Source: DATFVA01 sp963774455
GTDB taxonomy: Bacteria; Bacteroidota; Ignavibacteria; Ignavibacteriales; Ignavibacteriaceae
Length of the DNA: 64,000 bases
Assembly: GCA_963774455.1 (NCBI GenBank)
Contig: CAVZFD010000003.1
Span: forward strand, 496,001-560,000
Reading direction: 5' to 3'
Shown here: positions 16,671 to 25,907 of the stretch, in pieces
Layout: every line of letters begins with the position of its first letter
How positions within the stretch are numbered: the stretch's first letter is position 1
Made by a program: the position numbers and the translations under genes
Notes under the pieces: model-generated
Seen by the model: only the letters and a program-made list of their open reading frames with translations
What the model was told of the DNA's origin: nothing
Database searches by the model: none

Positions 16671-16973
16671 ATACACCTCACTGCCAATACAGAATACTGA
16701 CATCTTTATCGGGTTTATGTCTGAACCAGTGCAGTATAATTCATAGTACGGTGCACAGATTATTGCCAATGAATTCATATTCTTTTTTCATTTTATTTCA
16801 CCTCGTGATAATATTTAATCTCAGATTTTGTGGATTTTCTAGTTTACACAACAAACCACAAGGTGCAAGCTAGCGGGAAGGAAAATTATTTTTAATAACA
16901 CTGGCTTTTAACATAACTCGCCGTTATGTTACAATAAATAGGTTCTGAAAAAATATGAGGAGTCTAATCACAA
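16671..16973. promoter_or_regulatory. 303-base intergenic region with an inverted repeat before the ABC operon
   Basis: No gene is supported here; an ORF that runs through to 16873 is a frame shadow of the CxxC protein's end. AACATAAC (16910-16917) and GTTATGTT (16923-16930) form a perfect 8-bp inverted repeat with a 5-base gap, about 45 bases before the TTG start of the ABC ATPase. A GAGGAG ribosome site lies between them near 16957. The repeat is a candidate operator for a repressor not encoded nearby. Confidence 0.4.
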
Positions 16974-17921
16974 TTGAAGGTTATTCTTAAGGTAGACTCA
17001 ATTCTTAAGCAGTTTGGCAAACTTAATGCGGTGGATCATCTTTCTTTCACTATCCGGAAAGGTGAAATCTTTGCATTGCTGGGACCTAACGGAGCCGGTA
17101 AAACAACTACCGTTAGGATGCTAATGAATATTATCAAACCTGATAGCGGGTCAATAGAATACTTCCTGATTGATTCCTCAATATCCAGAGTTCCACTTCC
17201 TGCACAGCTCGGCTATTTACCAGAAGAAAGAGGACTTTATCAGGAGATACCTATAATTAGATCATTGGAATATATGGGTACAATAAGAGGGATGAACAAG
17301 GCTGATGCAAGAAAATCATCTGAAATGTGGCTTTCCAAATTAAAACTTCTCGATAGAAAAGATGAAAAGTTAAGTACTCTCTCAAAAGGGAATCAACAAA
17401 AAATACAGTTTATTTCTTCTATTCTACACAATCCATCCTTTGCAATTTTAGATGAACCGTTCGCTGGTTTTGACCCCATTAACCAGGAAGCATTTTTAAT
17501 GATAATTAATGAGCTTCGTGATAATGGAACAACGATCTTGCTGAGTGCACACCAAATGCACCTGGTGGAGAAAATTGCCGATAAAGTCCTTTTGATAAAT
17601 GATGGTAGAATTATAGCACAAGGATCAATTGAAGAAATAAAAAATGAAAGCCGCGCCTGTGAAAAACTCATCTTAACCTTTGATGGTAAACCTGAAATTT
17701 CTTTTCTTCAGGTCGATGAAGCAGTGGAAAGAATAGAAAACAGTGTGGAAGGTGAGATTAAAATATTTATAAGGCAGAATAAATCATTATCGGGTTTATT
17801 AAGTAAAGCTGCTTCAAACCTAAAAATAACTTCAGTAAAAACAGATCAGATAACGTTGCACGACATTTTTATCGAAAAGGTTAATCAAGACAGGGAGAGA
17901 ACCTATGGAAATCAAAAGTGA
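16974..17921 (+). CDS. ABC transporter ATP-binding protein (NatA-like)
   Basis: The 315-residue product has Walker A GPNGAGKT (37-44), the signature LSKGNQQK (about 139-146), Walker B FAILDEP (about 158-164) and the switch His in LLSAHQMHLVE. The C-terminal domain after residue 220 is of the type found in NatA/ABC-2 exporters (DUF4162-like). The start is TTG with GAGGAG upstream. It overlaps the permease start by 17 bases. Substrate is unknown; relatives export Na+ or lipid-like compounds. The gene is visibly more AT-rich than the sdh and btuB genes around it. Confidence 0.92.
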   Translation: MKVILKVDSILKQFGKLNAVDHLSFTIRKGEIFALLGPNGAGKTTTVRMLMNIIKPDSGSIEYFLIDSSISRVPLPAQLGYLPEERGLYQEIPIIRSLEYMGTIRGMNKADARKSSEMWLSKLKLLDRKDEKLSTLSKGNQQKIQFISSILHNPSFAILDEPFAGFDPINQEAFLMIINELRDNGTTILLSAHQMHLVEKIADKVLLINDGRIIAQGSIEEIKNESRACEKLILTFDGKPEISFLQVDEAVERIENSVEGEIKIFIRQNKSLSGLLSKAASNLKITSVKTDQITLHDIFIEKVNQDRERTYGNQK

Positions 17922-19119
17922 TAAAAATGTAAAACTCGTTTTTGAAGTAGCTAGATGGGAATTTAAGCGATGGTTTAAGGTTAAAGAACAAGCAATTACC
18001 ATAATTATCGGGGCATTAATAAGTTTATTAATTTTTGGAGGACAGTCTTTATTAACAAAAATTTCTGATAAGCAGATAGAGATTGCGTTTATTAATAATT
18101 CTAAATTTCAATTAACGCTTGATAAGGGTTCCAAAATTAAATTATATGAAAATGAAATCAGCCAATTCGACTCTTTGAAAAAATTATTGTTTGAAAATAA
18201 GATTGATGGGATACTTAGAATTACTGATATAGATAATGCAGAACTATTTGTTAACAACGAGCCCTCCTGGATAAAAACTATTCAAGAATTATTAACCGGA
18301 GAACGACAGCGGATTAAGATTGAGGAATCAAATATTTCATCAGCACGGTTAGGTGATATTTTTAAGCAGACAGAAATTAAAGTGAATTATACCGAACAGC
18401 AAAAAGTGAAAAGCAGTTCCGGAGAAAAATTTGCTGCGGGTATATTTATAGGGCTAATGCTAATAGGTATATTTGTAGGATTAGCGTATCAATTTATCGC
18501 TATAACCGGGGAAAAACAGCTTAGAATAACAGAAGTTATTGTTGCTGCGATTAGTCCCCAAACGTGGATAGATGGTAAAATATTGGGCATATCATTTTTA
18601 TCACTGGCGGTGCTGATCACATATTCCATAACTTCAGTCGTATTTGTTTTGATAGCCGGGTTATTCGCCGGCGGATGGTTGATTCCCATAACAATTACTG
18701 ATCCGTTATTGATTGTTGAATTATTTGTTTTTTCACTTGCTGGATTTTTCTTTTGGAATACATTTTTTTCAGCAATAGCAGCCACTATAAACGATCCAAA
18801 TACTTCAGCAAGGGGATCTTTAATGATGGTTCCGACAATTCCTGTTGCAATAGCTTTTTATGCACTTGGAAATCCCGACTCTGTCGGTATGAAAATATTA
18901 TCTCTATTTCCTCTGACTTCAGCACCGGTTATGTCGGCAAGGTTAGTCCTAACTGGAGTCCCAATCATAGAAATAATCGTATCATTATTTTTACTGATCC
19001 TATCTATCTTGTATTTGCGAAAGGCCGCTGGAAAGATTTTCTCAATCTCTGTTTTGATGTATGGAAAAGATGCATCATGGAAAGAAATCTCTAAATGGTT
19101 TCGTGAATCAAGAAAGTAG
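17905..19119 (+). CDS. ABC-2 type transporter permease (NatB-like)
   Basis: The 404-residue product has one membrane helix at about 28-48, a large extracytoplasmic domain (about 50-175) and a cluster of five helices from about 180 to 380, the standard ABC-2 export permease layout. It begins inside the ATPase gene, so the pair is one translational unit. The helix order and size resemble NatB. No further subunits are present. Substrate unknown. Confidence 0.88.
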   Translation: MEIKSDKNVKLVFEVARWEFKRWFKVKEQAITIIIGALISLLIFGGQSLLTKISDKQIEIAFINNSKFQLTLDKGSKIKLYENEISQFDSLKKLLFENKIDGILRITDIDNAELFVNNEPSWIKTIQELLTGERQRIKIEESNISSARLGDIFKQTEIKVNYTEQQKVKSSSGEKFAAGIFIGLMLIGIFVGLAYQFIAITGEKQLRITEVIVAAISPQTWIDGKILGISFLSLAVLITYSITSVVFVLIAGLFAGGWLIPITITDPLLIVELFVFSLAGFFFWNTFFSAIAATINDPNTSARGSLMMVPTIPVAIAFYALGNPDSVGMKILSLFPLTSAPVMSARLVLTGVPIIEIIVSLFLLILSILYLRKAAGKIFSISVLMYGKDASWKEISKWFRESRK

Positions 19120-19502
19120 ATATATGTGTTGTGAACAAATCAAATTCCACATCTTTAAAGAATTATCGAGTCAATAGTACTTCTCCTATTCCCGCCAATG
19201 TATTGACTTATATTTTTAAAGCTACGTGTCAATTGACAATAAAAAGTTATGCCCGGGATCCAGAGCCGACGTTGAATATCGTTTTCAGGGACAAATGAGT
19301 GTAAAATTGTTTTTCAAGATTATCTATTGATCATTATTCACAGGGTAATGTTTAAATCGGGCTTTAATAAGGGGTCCGCGAATGCCGCAATCAACCATTT
19401 ATATTGTCGCATACACCTCTTTCCGTATTCATTATATATTAATATGTTACTGACGGTTAATAAAAACAAAAGTGTTATTTATAAATTAGGGAGGATATCG
19501 AT
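19120..19502. other. 383-base intergenic region
   Basis: No gene is supported. A perfect 12-base palindrome TGTCAATTGACA lies at 19227-19238, possibly an operator. The rest is AT-rich, and the last 60 bases carry the promoter and GGGAGG ribosome site of the DHFR-like gene. Confidence 0.45.
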
Positions 19503-20096
19503 ATGAGAAAAATAATCGTCTTATCCATGATTACATTGGATGGAGTAATGCAAGCACCTGGCGGTCCTGAGGAAGATACATCAGGCAGTTTCAAATATGG
19601 CGGTTGGGTTGCGCCATATTCTGACGAAGCTTCTGGTAAAGCTAAGCAAAAACAGATGAAACCTGCGGACCTTCTTTTGGGCAGAAAAACTTTTGAGATC
19701 TTTGCCTCTTACTGGCCTGAGCATTCAGACAATTGGCCAGGTATCAATGATGTCACAAAATACATCTTCTCCGGGACTATGAATAAGTCAGATTGGAGAA
19801 ACTCAGTTTTCCTTAAAAGCCTGACAGATATTAAGAAGCTCAAAAATTCAGAAGGTTCTGACCTTAAGGTTTGGGGGAGTAGTAAGCTTATTCAGCTGCT
19901 GCTTAAGAATGATTTAGTTGACGAACTTTGGCTCAATATTTTTCCGTTGACACTTGGCAAAGGAAAAAAGTTGTTTGACGCTGGCATAATTCCGGCAGCA
20001 TTTACATTAGTAGAGAGTTTGGTAACGCCAGGGGGAGTTATTATTGTAAATTATAAGCGAGCCGGAGAAGTCAAGACGGGTACTGTTGGAGATTAA
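19503..20096 (+). CDS. dihydrofolate reductase / RibD C-terminal domain family protein
   Basis: The 197-residue product fits the DHFR-fold family annotated RibD_C: it starts with RKIIVLSMITLDGVMQAPGG, has the NADPH-binding LLLGRKTFEIFASYWP and a second nucleotide segment LKVWGSSKLIQLLLKNDLVDELWLNIFPLTLGKGKKLF. Stand-alone members such as YyaP/YwjB are reductases without a proven substrate and are not needed for folate synthesis. GGGAGG lies 10 bases before the ATG. It is separate from the bifunctional RibD at 44.6 kb. Confidence 0.9.
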   Translation: MRKIIVLSMITLDGVMQAPGGPEEDTSGSFKYGGWVAPYSDEASGKAKQKQMKPADLLLGRKTFEIFASYWPEHSDNWPGINDVTKYIFSGTMNKSDWRNSVFLKSLTDIKKLKNSEGSDLKVWGSSKLIQLLLKNDLVDELWLNIFPLTLGKGKKLFDAGIIPAAFTLVESLVTPGGVIIVNYKRAGEVKTGTVGD

Positions 20097-20474
20097 GGCA
20101 GCTAATCTAATTATAGTAGGAACGTTTGGCCACAATTTGGCATTAGTTCGGACACTTTTATTGTATAATTATCTGAAATAAAATTTATTGACTTCACCCG
20201 AGGAGATTAGAACTTAAAGTATGGTTTTACCCAGGCGGGCTTGAAGTGGATATTTTATTCTTAATCTACCTATGGGGTCATTACACATATTAATTTATTC
20301 CGCTAAACTAAATTGCTTTTCTTCCCCGATATAAATAATTTTGTTAAACTTCTGTGCGGGGATTTTTCCCGTACCAATTGATTTATTTATTGTTGAATTT
20401 AGAATTTTGTTACCACAAAATACATTCAGTTCTAGCTTACCAATAAGTTATCGTTTTTATAAAGGAGAAATTTA
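20097..20474. other. 378-base intergenic region upstream of sdhC
   Basis: No gene is supported. ATTTTGT (20404-20410) and ACAAAAT (20415-20421) form a 7-bp inverted repeat around TACC, 53 bases before the sdhC ATG, in a position suited to an operator or leader hairpin. AAAGGAGA precedes sdhC. Confidence 0.45.
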
Positions 20475-21137
20475 ATGGGTTGGTTCACCTCGTTTATCGA
20501 TTCGAGCCTGGGGAAGAAGCTTATCATGGCTGTTACGGGCTTGTTTTTATATATCTACCTGATTATCCATCTGATCGCCAATCTGCTGCTTCTGAGGAGC
20601 ACTCCTGATGCTTTTGAGGCCTATGCAGAATTTATGGCTGCATCGCTTAATATCCCGGTCAGGATAATAGAAATTGTTTTATTTATAGCATTCATCTACC
20701 ACATTATAAACGGTATAAGGCTGTGGTTTATAAATAAATCTGCCCGCGGTGTAGCATATAATACCACCAATCCCTCTGCAAACAGTAGTTTTTATTCGAG
20801 GTTCATGATACAGAGCGGAATCGTTGTGCTGATTTTTCTCGTCATACATCTGCTGGACTTTTTCATCCCTTCCAGGTTCGGAACCATGCAGGGGACCATG
20901 TTTGAAAGCACAGTAGCTAAATTCCACCAAACCTGGTGGTCGATCTTCTATATAGCGGCAATGGTGCTTCTTGCCTTTCACCTTGTGCACGCTTTCCAGA
21001 GCGGGTTCCAGACGCTGGGACTGAGACATAATAAATATACACCAATCATTAAAGGATTCGGCGTGGTCTTCTCGATACTTCTATGCCTCGGGTTTGCCAT
21101 CATTCCGTTATACTTCATCCTGGGAGGAGGGAAATAA
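20475..21137 (+). CDS. sdhC: succinate dehydrogenase/fumarate reductase cytochrome b subunit
   Basis: The 220-residue product is the single large membrane anchor of the Bacteroidota-type (b558) complex, with five helices and conserved histidines in LIIHLIANL, FIYHIINGIRLW, LVIHLLDFF and LAFHLVHAFQSGFQT that bind two hemes. It anchors SdhA and SdhB to the inner membrane and passes electrons between succinate and menaquinone. The sdhC-sdhA-sdhB order with almost no gaps confirms the assignment. The sdhA ATG is two bases after the stop. Confidence 0.94.
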   Translation: MGWFTSFIDSSLGKKLIMAVTGLFLYIYLIIHLIANLLLLRSTPDAFEAYAEFMAASLNIPVRIIEIVLFIAFIYHIINGIRLWFINKSARGVAYNTTNPSANSSFYSRFMIQSGIVVLIFLVIHLLDFFIPSRFGTMQGTMFESTVAKFHQTWWSIFYIAAMVLLAFHLVHAFQSGFQTLGLRHNKYTPIIKGFGVVFSILLCLGFAIIPLYFILGGGK

Positions 21138-21138
21138 T

Positions 21139-23052
21139 ATGAAATTAGAATCCAAAGTACCCGCCGGACCGTTAACTCAGAAATGGACTGATTACAAGTT
21201 CAAAATGAAACTGGTTAATCCGGCTAATAAAAGAAAATATAATATTATTGTTGTGGGAACAGGACTTGCAGGCGGCTCAGCGGCTGCTTCTCTTGCTGAA
21301 CTCGGTTATAATGTTGATGCTTTCTGTTTTCAGGATAGCGCACGCCGTGCTCACAGTATCGCTGCACAGGGCGGAATAAATGCTTCAAAAAATTATCAGA
21401 ATGACGGCGACAGTGTTTACCGCTTATTCTATGATACGATAAAAGGCGGCGATTACAGATCACGCGAAGCGAACGTGTACCGACTTGCTGAACTCAGTGC
21501 TAATATAATAGATCAGTGCGTAGCGCAGGGTGTTCCTTTTGCACGTGAATACGGAGGACTTCTGGATAACCGTTCCTTCGGCGGCGCGCAGGTATCGAGA
21601 ACTTTTTACGCTAGGGGCCAGACGGGACAGCAGCTACTACTGGGAGCCTATAATGCCCTGATGCGTCAGGTTGGTCTTGGTAAAGTTAAGATGTACCCCC
21701 GCCACGAAATGCTGGATGTGGTTATAATCGACGGTAAGGCAAGAGGGATTGTTACCAGGGATATGATAACAGGGCAAATCGAGTCTTATGCAGCCGATGC
21801 CGTTGTTCTTGCAACAGGCGGATACGGAAACGTTTATTACCTTTCAACAAATGCGAAAGGATCAAACGTTACCGCAGCATGGAGAGCATATAAGAAAGGT
21901 GCTTTTTTTGCTAATCCCTGCTTTACACAAATTCACCCTACCTGTATTCCTGTGACGGGACATTATCAGTCGAAGTTGACCCTTATGAGCGAGAGCCTGA
22001 GAAACGACGGAAGAGTATGGGTTCCGAAAGATCCAAAGGATAAGAGACCTCCTGCTCAGATTTCTGAAGGCGAAAGAGATTATTTTCTTGAAAGAAAATA
22101 CCCTTCATTCGGTAATCTTGTTCCAAGGGATGTTGCTTCAAGGAATGCTAAGGAAATGGTTGACGAAGGCAAAGGTGTTGGTCCTGCGGAGAATGCAGTT
22201 TACCTCGACTTTGCCGATGCGATCAACCGGCTGGGAAAAGAGAAAATTAAAGATAAATACGGCAACCTGTTCGACATGTATAAACTTATAACCGCTGAAG
22301 ACCCATATGAAGTTCCAATGAGGATCTATCCCGCGGCTCACTATACAATGGGCGGACTTTGGGTTGATTATAATCTTATGACTTCCGTTCCGGGACTTTA
22401 TGCCCTAGGCGAGTGCAACTTCTCAGACCACGGCGCCAATCGCCTCGGTGCAAGTGCGCTTATGCAGGGACTGGCTGACGGCTATTTTGTAATACCTTAC
22501 ACCATCGGTGATTACCTTGCACAGCATAAGATCGATAAGCTGACCACTGACCACGAAGAATTCAAGAAGGTGGAAAAGGAAACAAAAGATAAGATAAACA
22601 AACTCTTATCTATCAAAGGAACCAAAACAGTAGATGAATTTCACCGTGAGCTTGGACAGGTAATGTGGGATTATGTGGGAATGTCACGCAACGCGGAAGG
22701 ATTAAATAAAGCGATTTCTAGGATAAAAGAGATCAGGGAGGATTTCTGGAAAAATGTGATAGTAGCCGGCGAAAATGAAGACCTGAACCAGTCGCTTGAA
22801 AAAGCAGGCCGTGTTATTGATTTCCTCGAGCTCGGTGAACTTATGGCTGAAGATGCCCTGCACAGAGAGGAATCCTGCGGAGGACATTTTAGAGAAGAAC
22901 ATCAGACCGAAGAAAATGAGGCCAGGAGAGATGATGTTAATTTCGCATATGTGGCAGCCTGGGAATTCAAAGGCTTAAATAACAAAGCCGAATTGCATAA
23001 AGAAGAACTGAATTTTGAGTTCGTCCAACCTTCTCAAAGGAGTTATAAATAA
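21139..23052 (+). CDS. sdhA: succinate dehydrogenase/fumarate reductase flavoprotein subunit
   Basis: The start is set at the ATG at 21139 (637 residues) behind GGGAGGAGGG; the longer frame lies inside sdhC. FAD binding is shown by VVGTGLAGGSAAASLAELGY. H72 in RAHSIAAQGG is the covalent FAD histidine. The substrate and catalytic region includes FTQIHPTC, the proton-shuttle region around GANRLGASAL and the C-terminal EESCGGHFREEH. It oxidises succinate to fumarate, or the reverse, in the b558-type complex. Direction cannot be told from the sequence. Confidence 0.96.
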   Translation: MKLESKVPAGPLTQKWTDYKFKMKLVNPANKRKYNIIVVGTGLAGGSAAASLAELGYNVDAFCFQDSARRAHSIAAQGGINASKNYQNDGDSVYRLFYDTIKGGDYRSREANVYRLAELSANIIDQCVAQGVPFAREYGGLLDNRSFGGAQVSRTFYARGQTGQQLLLGAYNALMRQVGLGKVKMYPRHEMLDVVIIDGKARGIVTRDMITGQIESYAADAVVLATGGYGNVYYLSTNAKGSNVTAAWRAYKKGAFFANPCFTQIHPTCIPVTGHYQSKLTLMSESLRNDGRVWVPKDPKDKRPPAQISEGERDYFLERKYPSFGNLVPRDVASRNAKEMVDEGKGVGPAENAVYLDFADAINRLGKEKIKDKYGNLFDMYKLITAEDPYEVPMRIYPAAHYTMGGLWVDYNLMTSVPGLYALGECNFSDHGANRLGASALMQGLADGYFVIPYTIGDYLAQHKIDKLTTDHEEFKKVEKETKDKINKLLSIKGTKTVDEFHRELGQVMWDYVGMSRNAEGLNKAISRIKEIREDFWKNVIVAGENEDLNQSLEKAGRVIDFLELGELMAEDALHREESCGGHFREEHQTEENEARRDDVNFAYVAAWEFKGLNNKAELHKEELNFEFVQPSQRSYK

Positions 23053-23813
23053 TGGGAAAAGGAATGAATTTACACCTGAAAGTATGGCGTCAGAAGAACC
23101 GTGATGCCAAAGGAAAATTAACTAATTATGAAGTACAGGATATTTCTCCGGATATGTCTTTCCTGGAAATGATGGATGTTTTAAATGAGAGTCTGGTGAA
23201 GAAAGGTGAGGAACCGGTTGCTTTTGATCACGACTGCCGTGAAGGCATTTGCGGTAGCTGTTCTATGTTTATCAATGGAAGACCTCATGGACCACAGGAG
23301 GGAATCGCTACCTGCCAGCTTCATATGAGAAAATTCAAAGATGGCGATACTATAATAGTTGAACCATGGCGCGCAAAAGCCTTTCCTGTTATTAAGGATC
23401 TTGTTGTAGACAGATCAGCATTTGACAGGATCGTAATGTCCGGCGGCTTTATTTCTGTGAATACCGGCGGCACCCCTGATGCAAATGCAATTCCCATTCC
23501 AAAGGACGAACAGGAATCTGCTTTCGATGCCGCTCAGTGTATCGGCTGCGGAGCCTGCGTTGCGGCCTGTAAGAACGCATCGGCAATGCTGTTTGTTGCT
23601 GCCAAGGTCTCTCATTTTGCACGGCTGCCACAAGGACAGCCTGAAAGAGAGAAAAGAGTTCTCGCAATGGTAAGGCAGATGGAAATAGAAGGATTCGGAA
23701 CCTGTACAAATACCGAGGCCTGCTCCGCTGAATGTCCTAAACAAATCTCAATGGATACTATAGCACAGCTCAGGCGGGAATATTACAGGGCTTCTTGCAA
23801 AAAAGAAAAATAA
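23052..23813 (+). CDS. sdhB: succinate dehydrogenase/fumarate reductase iron-sulfur subunit
   Basis: The 253-residue product starts within the sdhA stop (TAATG). The [2Fe-2S] cluster is bound by C62, C67, C70 (DCREGICGSC) and C88. The C-terminal ferredoxin-like half has CIGCGACVAACKN for the [4Fe-4S] cluster and the CTNTEACSAECP region for the [3Fe-4S] cluster. It wires electrons between SdhA and the heme anchor. It ends the sdhCAB operon, although a small membrane-protein gene follows 43 bases later. Confidence 0.96.
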   Translation: MGKGMNLHLKVWRQKNRDAKGKLTNYEVQDISPDMSFLEMMDVLNESLVKKGEEPVAFDHDCREGICGSCSMFINGRPHGPQEGIATCQLHMRKFKDGDTIIVEPWRAKAFPVIKDLVVDRSAFDRIVMSGGFISVNTGGTPDANAIPIPKDEQESAFDAAQCIGCGACVAACKNASAMLFVAAKVSHFARLPQGQPEREKRVLAMVRQMEIEGFGTCTNTEACSAECPKQISMDTIAQLRREYYRASCKKEK

Positions 23814-23856
23814 TCTGCACCTTAACAGATAAATAAAATAAGCAGGAACCGGAGCT

Positions 23857-24123
23857 ATGCGAAAAGCTGTGGGAGTGATACTGTTAATATTTGTTGTTTC
23901 TTTGGTTGTGTATGCCTTTTTTTTCAGCACAGCAAAGAACCGGGTTGGTCAGGAAATCGGTTTGATATCCGAAGACAATATGCATAAAATTGTCTCAATT
24001 AAGCAGATAGACAGTCTATCCGCCGATCTTAACTATGAATTTACCATCAGGAATAAGGTGATTCACCCTGTGAGTACCGATTCTCTTCAGGTTCCCCGAA
24101 AGGGTGAAAATCCTTCGGGTTAA
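23857..24123 (+). CDS. small single-pass membrane protein, unknown function
   Basis: The 88-residue product has one hydrophobic segment at residues 5-24 that may be a signal anchor, then about 60 polar residues with no recognisable domain. It follows sdhB by 43 bases and is closed by a strong terminator 47 bases later, so it is probably the last gene of the sdh transcript. The ribosome site (GGAG close to the ATG) is modest. It could be an accessory protein of the complex or unrelated; nothing in the sequence decides. Confidence 0.6.
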   Translation: MRKAVGVILLIFVVSLVVYAFFFSTAKNRVGQEIGLISEDNMHKIVSIKQIDSLSADLNYEFTIRNKVIHPVSTDSLQVPRKGENPSG

Positions 24124-24169
24124 TTATTCGCAAAATTCGCTGGATCCGGAATTAGCTGATCCTTTAATC

Positions 24170-24201
24170 ATCCCGGTTAAACTTTAATCGGGATTTTTTT
24201 T
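24170..24201 (+). terminator. rho-independent terminator of the sdh operon
   Basis: ATCCCGGTTAA (from 24170) pairs with TTAATCGGGAT (to 24194), with one G-T wobble and a three-base loop. The second arm runs directly into eight T's. This is a textbook intrinsic terminator on the plus strand. Confidence 0.85.
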
Positions 24202-24236
24202 ATTTTCTGCAAAGAAATAAATAAGAGTAGGGCAGA

Positions 24237-25904
24237 ATGTTCGAAAAAGAAATTAAATTCATTATTGATTTTACATTAAACCGTGTTAATAAATTAGGGT
24301 CATATTTTCCCTTCGAGAGGCTTGCCTCCGCCGAAATTCATCCTGCAATTTTATTATATATATCGGCTCACCTCGACTACCTGATTTATGAAGACCGGAA
24401 AAAACTTCTTCAGAATTCCTCTTTCGATTATTCCGGCAGTGAAATCTCGCGTTATTTTAATATCATCAGCGAAGAAATAAAAAAGAACAAACGTCTGGCT
24501 TTTGAAGATGTTAAAACCCTTGTAACCCACGCCGTGACCTTTAATATAAATTATCTCGTACGACCTAACTGGACGCTGGGAAAACTGATCTTTGATGAAA
24601 AGAAAACGAGGAACGTAAATGAGATCAAGATGATGCTCAATTACCTCTATTATTATGATTATGTTAAGAACGTCTTCTATGGCTACTTTTCAAAGAGAAA
24701 AATATTATCTCTTAGCGAAACGGAATTCGGAATAATCCTGGGTAAAATCGATAAGCAGATGTTCGGCGAGCATACTCACGATCTTATCGATAATGCCCTG
24801 GTATCGATAGGTGATTTCTTCAATGAAGGGGGAGTAAATAAGACGCGTATACAAACACAAACAGTAGAACTTTTCTTTAAAGAAAAAGAATTAATAGAAG
24901 CACTCTTTAAGCTCAGGCGGTCTATTTCCGCCGATGATAAAAGAAAATACGATATTGAGGAAATCAGGAAGATCCTGTATTCGAAAGAAAATGTTAAAGC
25001 TCACCCGGATGAAAAAACAGCAGATCTTCAGGGGGGCGACGCGGCAGAATCAACTGAGGTAACGAACATTGAACCAGAAACTGACTCAGAGGCAGCAGCG
25101 TCCCGACCGGATGAAGTCCGCCCGGAAGAAAATTCTGGAAGACCCTCAGAGGAGGCTAAAGCCTGGGAAGAAGTTGTAAAAGAAGAGCCTTCCGGAGTAA
25201 GCCTTTCAGATGAAACCGAAACACAGGAAGAAATATTTGAATCCCGGGACGAGGAGCTTCGAGGTGAGGTGATGGTTAATTCTTCAGAAACTGCTGATGA
25301 AGAAATTGAAAAAAAGGAAATCGAACTTGAATCTCCCGAAGATTTTTTTACCAGGTATAAGACTGAATTAAAATCCCTTGAGGTACTTGAAGAACAACTC
25401 GATAACCTCAACTCTGATGATGACCTGACCTTTACAGAGCTGGATGCCGATGAGGAATTGTCTGAAGAAGAAATCGAACCCGCAGGAACAGAACAGGCTG
25501 CATCAGATAATCCGGATAGAAAAAAGACTGGAGAAATACCTGCCCCTGATGTATCTGACGAAGAGACAAACTCTGACGAGTTGATAATTGAAGAGGAAGA
25601 GTTGTCTTTTGACGATGATGAAAGTTCTGAAGAAAAGAAACCCGGCTCAACGGCATCTCCCCGAAAAAATAATGATATACTAAGTTTCCTTTCCGATAAA
25701 GAAATGGAAAAGATAGTAGCAAATGTATTTAATGAAGATGAAGAAGATTTTGTAAATACTATGGAAAAGATTTCGGAATCGGCTGACTACGATGCGGCTA
25801 CCGAAATCCTGAAAGCCGTATTTTTCTCATACAAGGTTAGTCCTTACTCAAGGGACGCCGTAATTCTCACAAATGCTGTAAACAATTATTTTAACCAGGA
25901 CTAA
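24237..25904 (+). CDS. large acidic protein of unknown function, coupled to obg
   Basis: I do not recognise this 555-residue protein. Residues 1-245 form a helical domain with aromatic-rich segments (LNYLYYYDYVKNVFYGYF). Residues about 250-470 are a very acidic, Glu/Asp/Ser-rich, low-complexity region likely to be disordered. Residues about 475-555 are a second short helical domain (DILSFLSDKEMEKIVANVF). No signal peptide or membrane segment is present. The gene ends three bases before the obg ATG, so the two are translated from one message, suggesting but not proving a role in ribosome assembly or stress signalling. The acidic middle may mimic nucleic acid or bind basic ribosomal proteins. 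Confidence 0.8.
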   Translation: MFEKEIKFIIDFTLNRVNKLGSYFPFERLASAEIHPAILLYISAHLDYLIYEDRKKLLQNSSFDYSGSEISRYFNIISEEIKKNKRLAFEDVKTLVTHAVTFNINYLVRPNWTLGKLIFDEKKTRNVNEIKMMLNYLYYYDYVKNVFYGYFSKRKILSLSETEFGIILGKIDKQMFGEHTHDLIDNALVSIGDFFNEGGVNKTRIQTQTVELFFKEKELIEALFKLRRSISADDKRKYDIEEIRKILYSKENVKAHPDEKTADLQGGDAAESTEVTNIEPETDSEAAASRPDEVRPEENSGRPSEEAKAWEEVVKEEPSGVSLSDETETQEEIFESRDEELRGEVMVNSSETADEEIEKKEIELESPEDFFTRYKTELKSLEVLEEQLDNLNSDDDLTFTELDADEELSEEEIEPAGTEQAASDNPDRKKTGEIPAPDVSDEETNSDELIIEEEELSFDDDESSEEKKPGSTASPRKNNDILSFLSDKEMEKIVANVFNEDEEDFVNTMEKISESADYDAATEILKAVFFSYKVSPYSRDAVILTNAVNNYFNQD

Positions 25905-25907
25905 CGA

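Noticed and set aside
16565..16873. Plus-strand ORF of 102 codons extending past the CxxC membrane protein gene
   Set aside because: It begins in another frame inside that gene, has no signal or domain, and its composition is that of a frame shadow.
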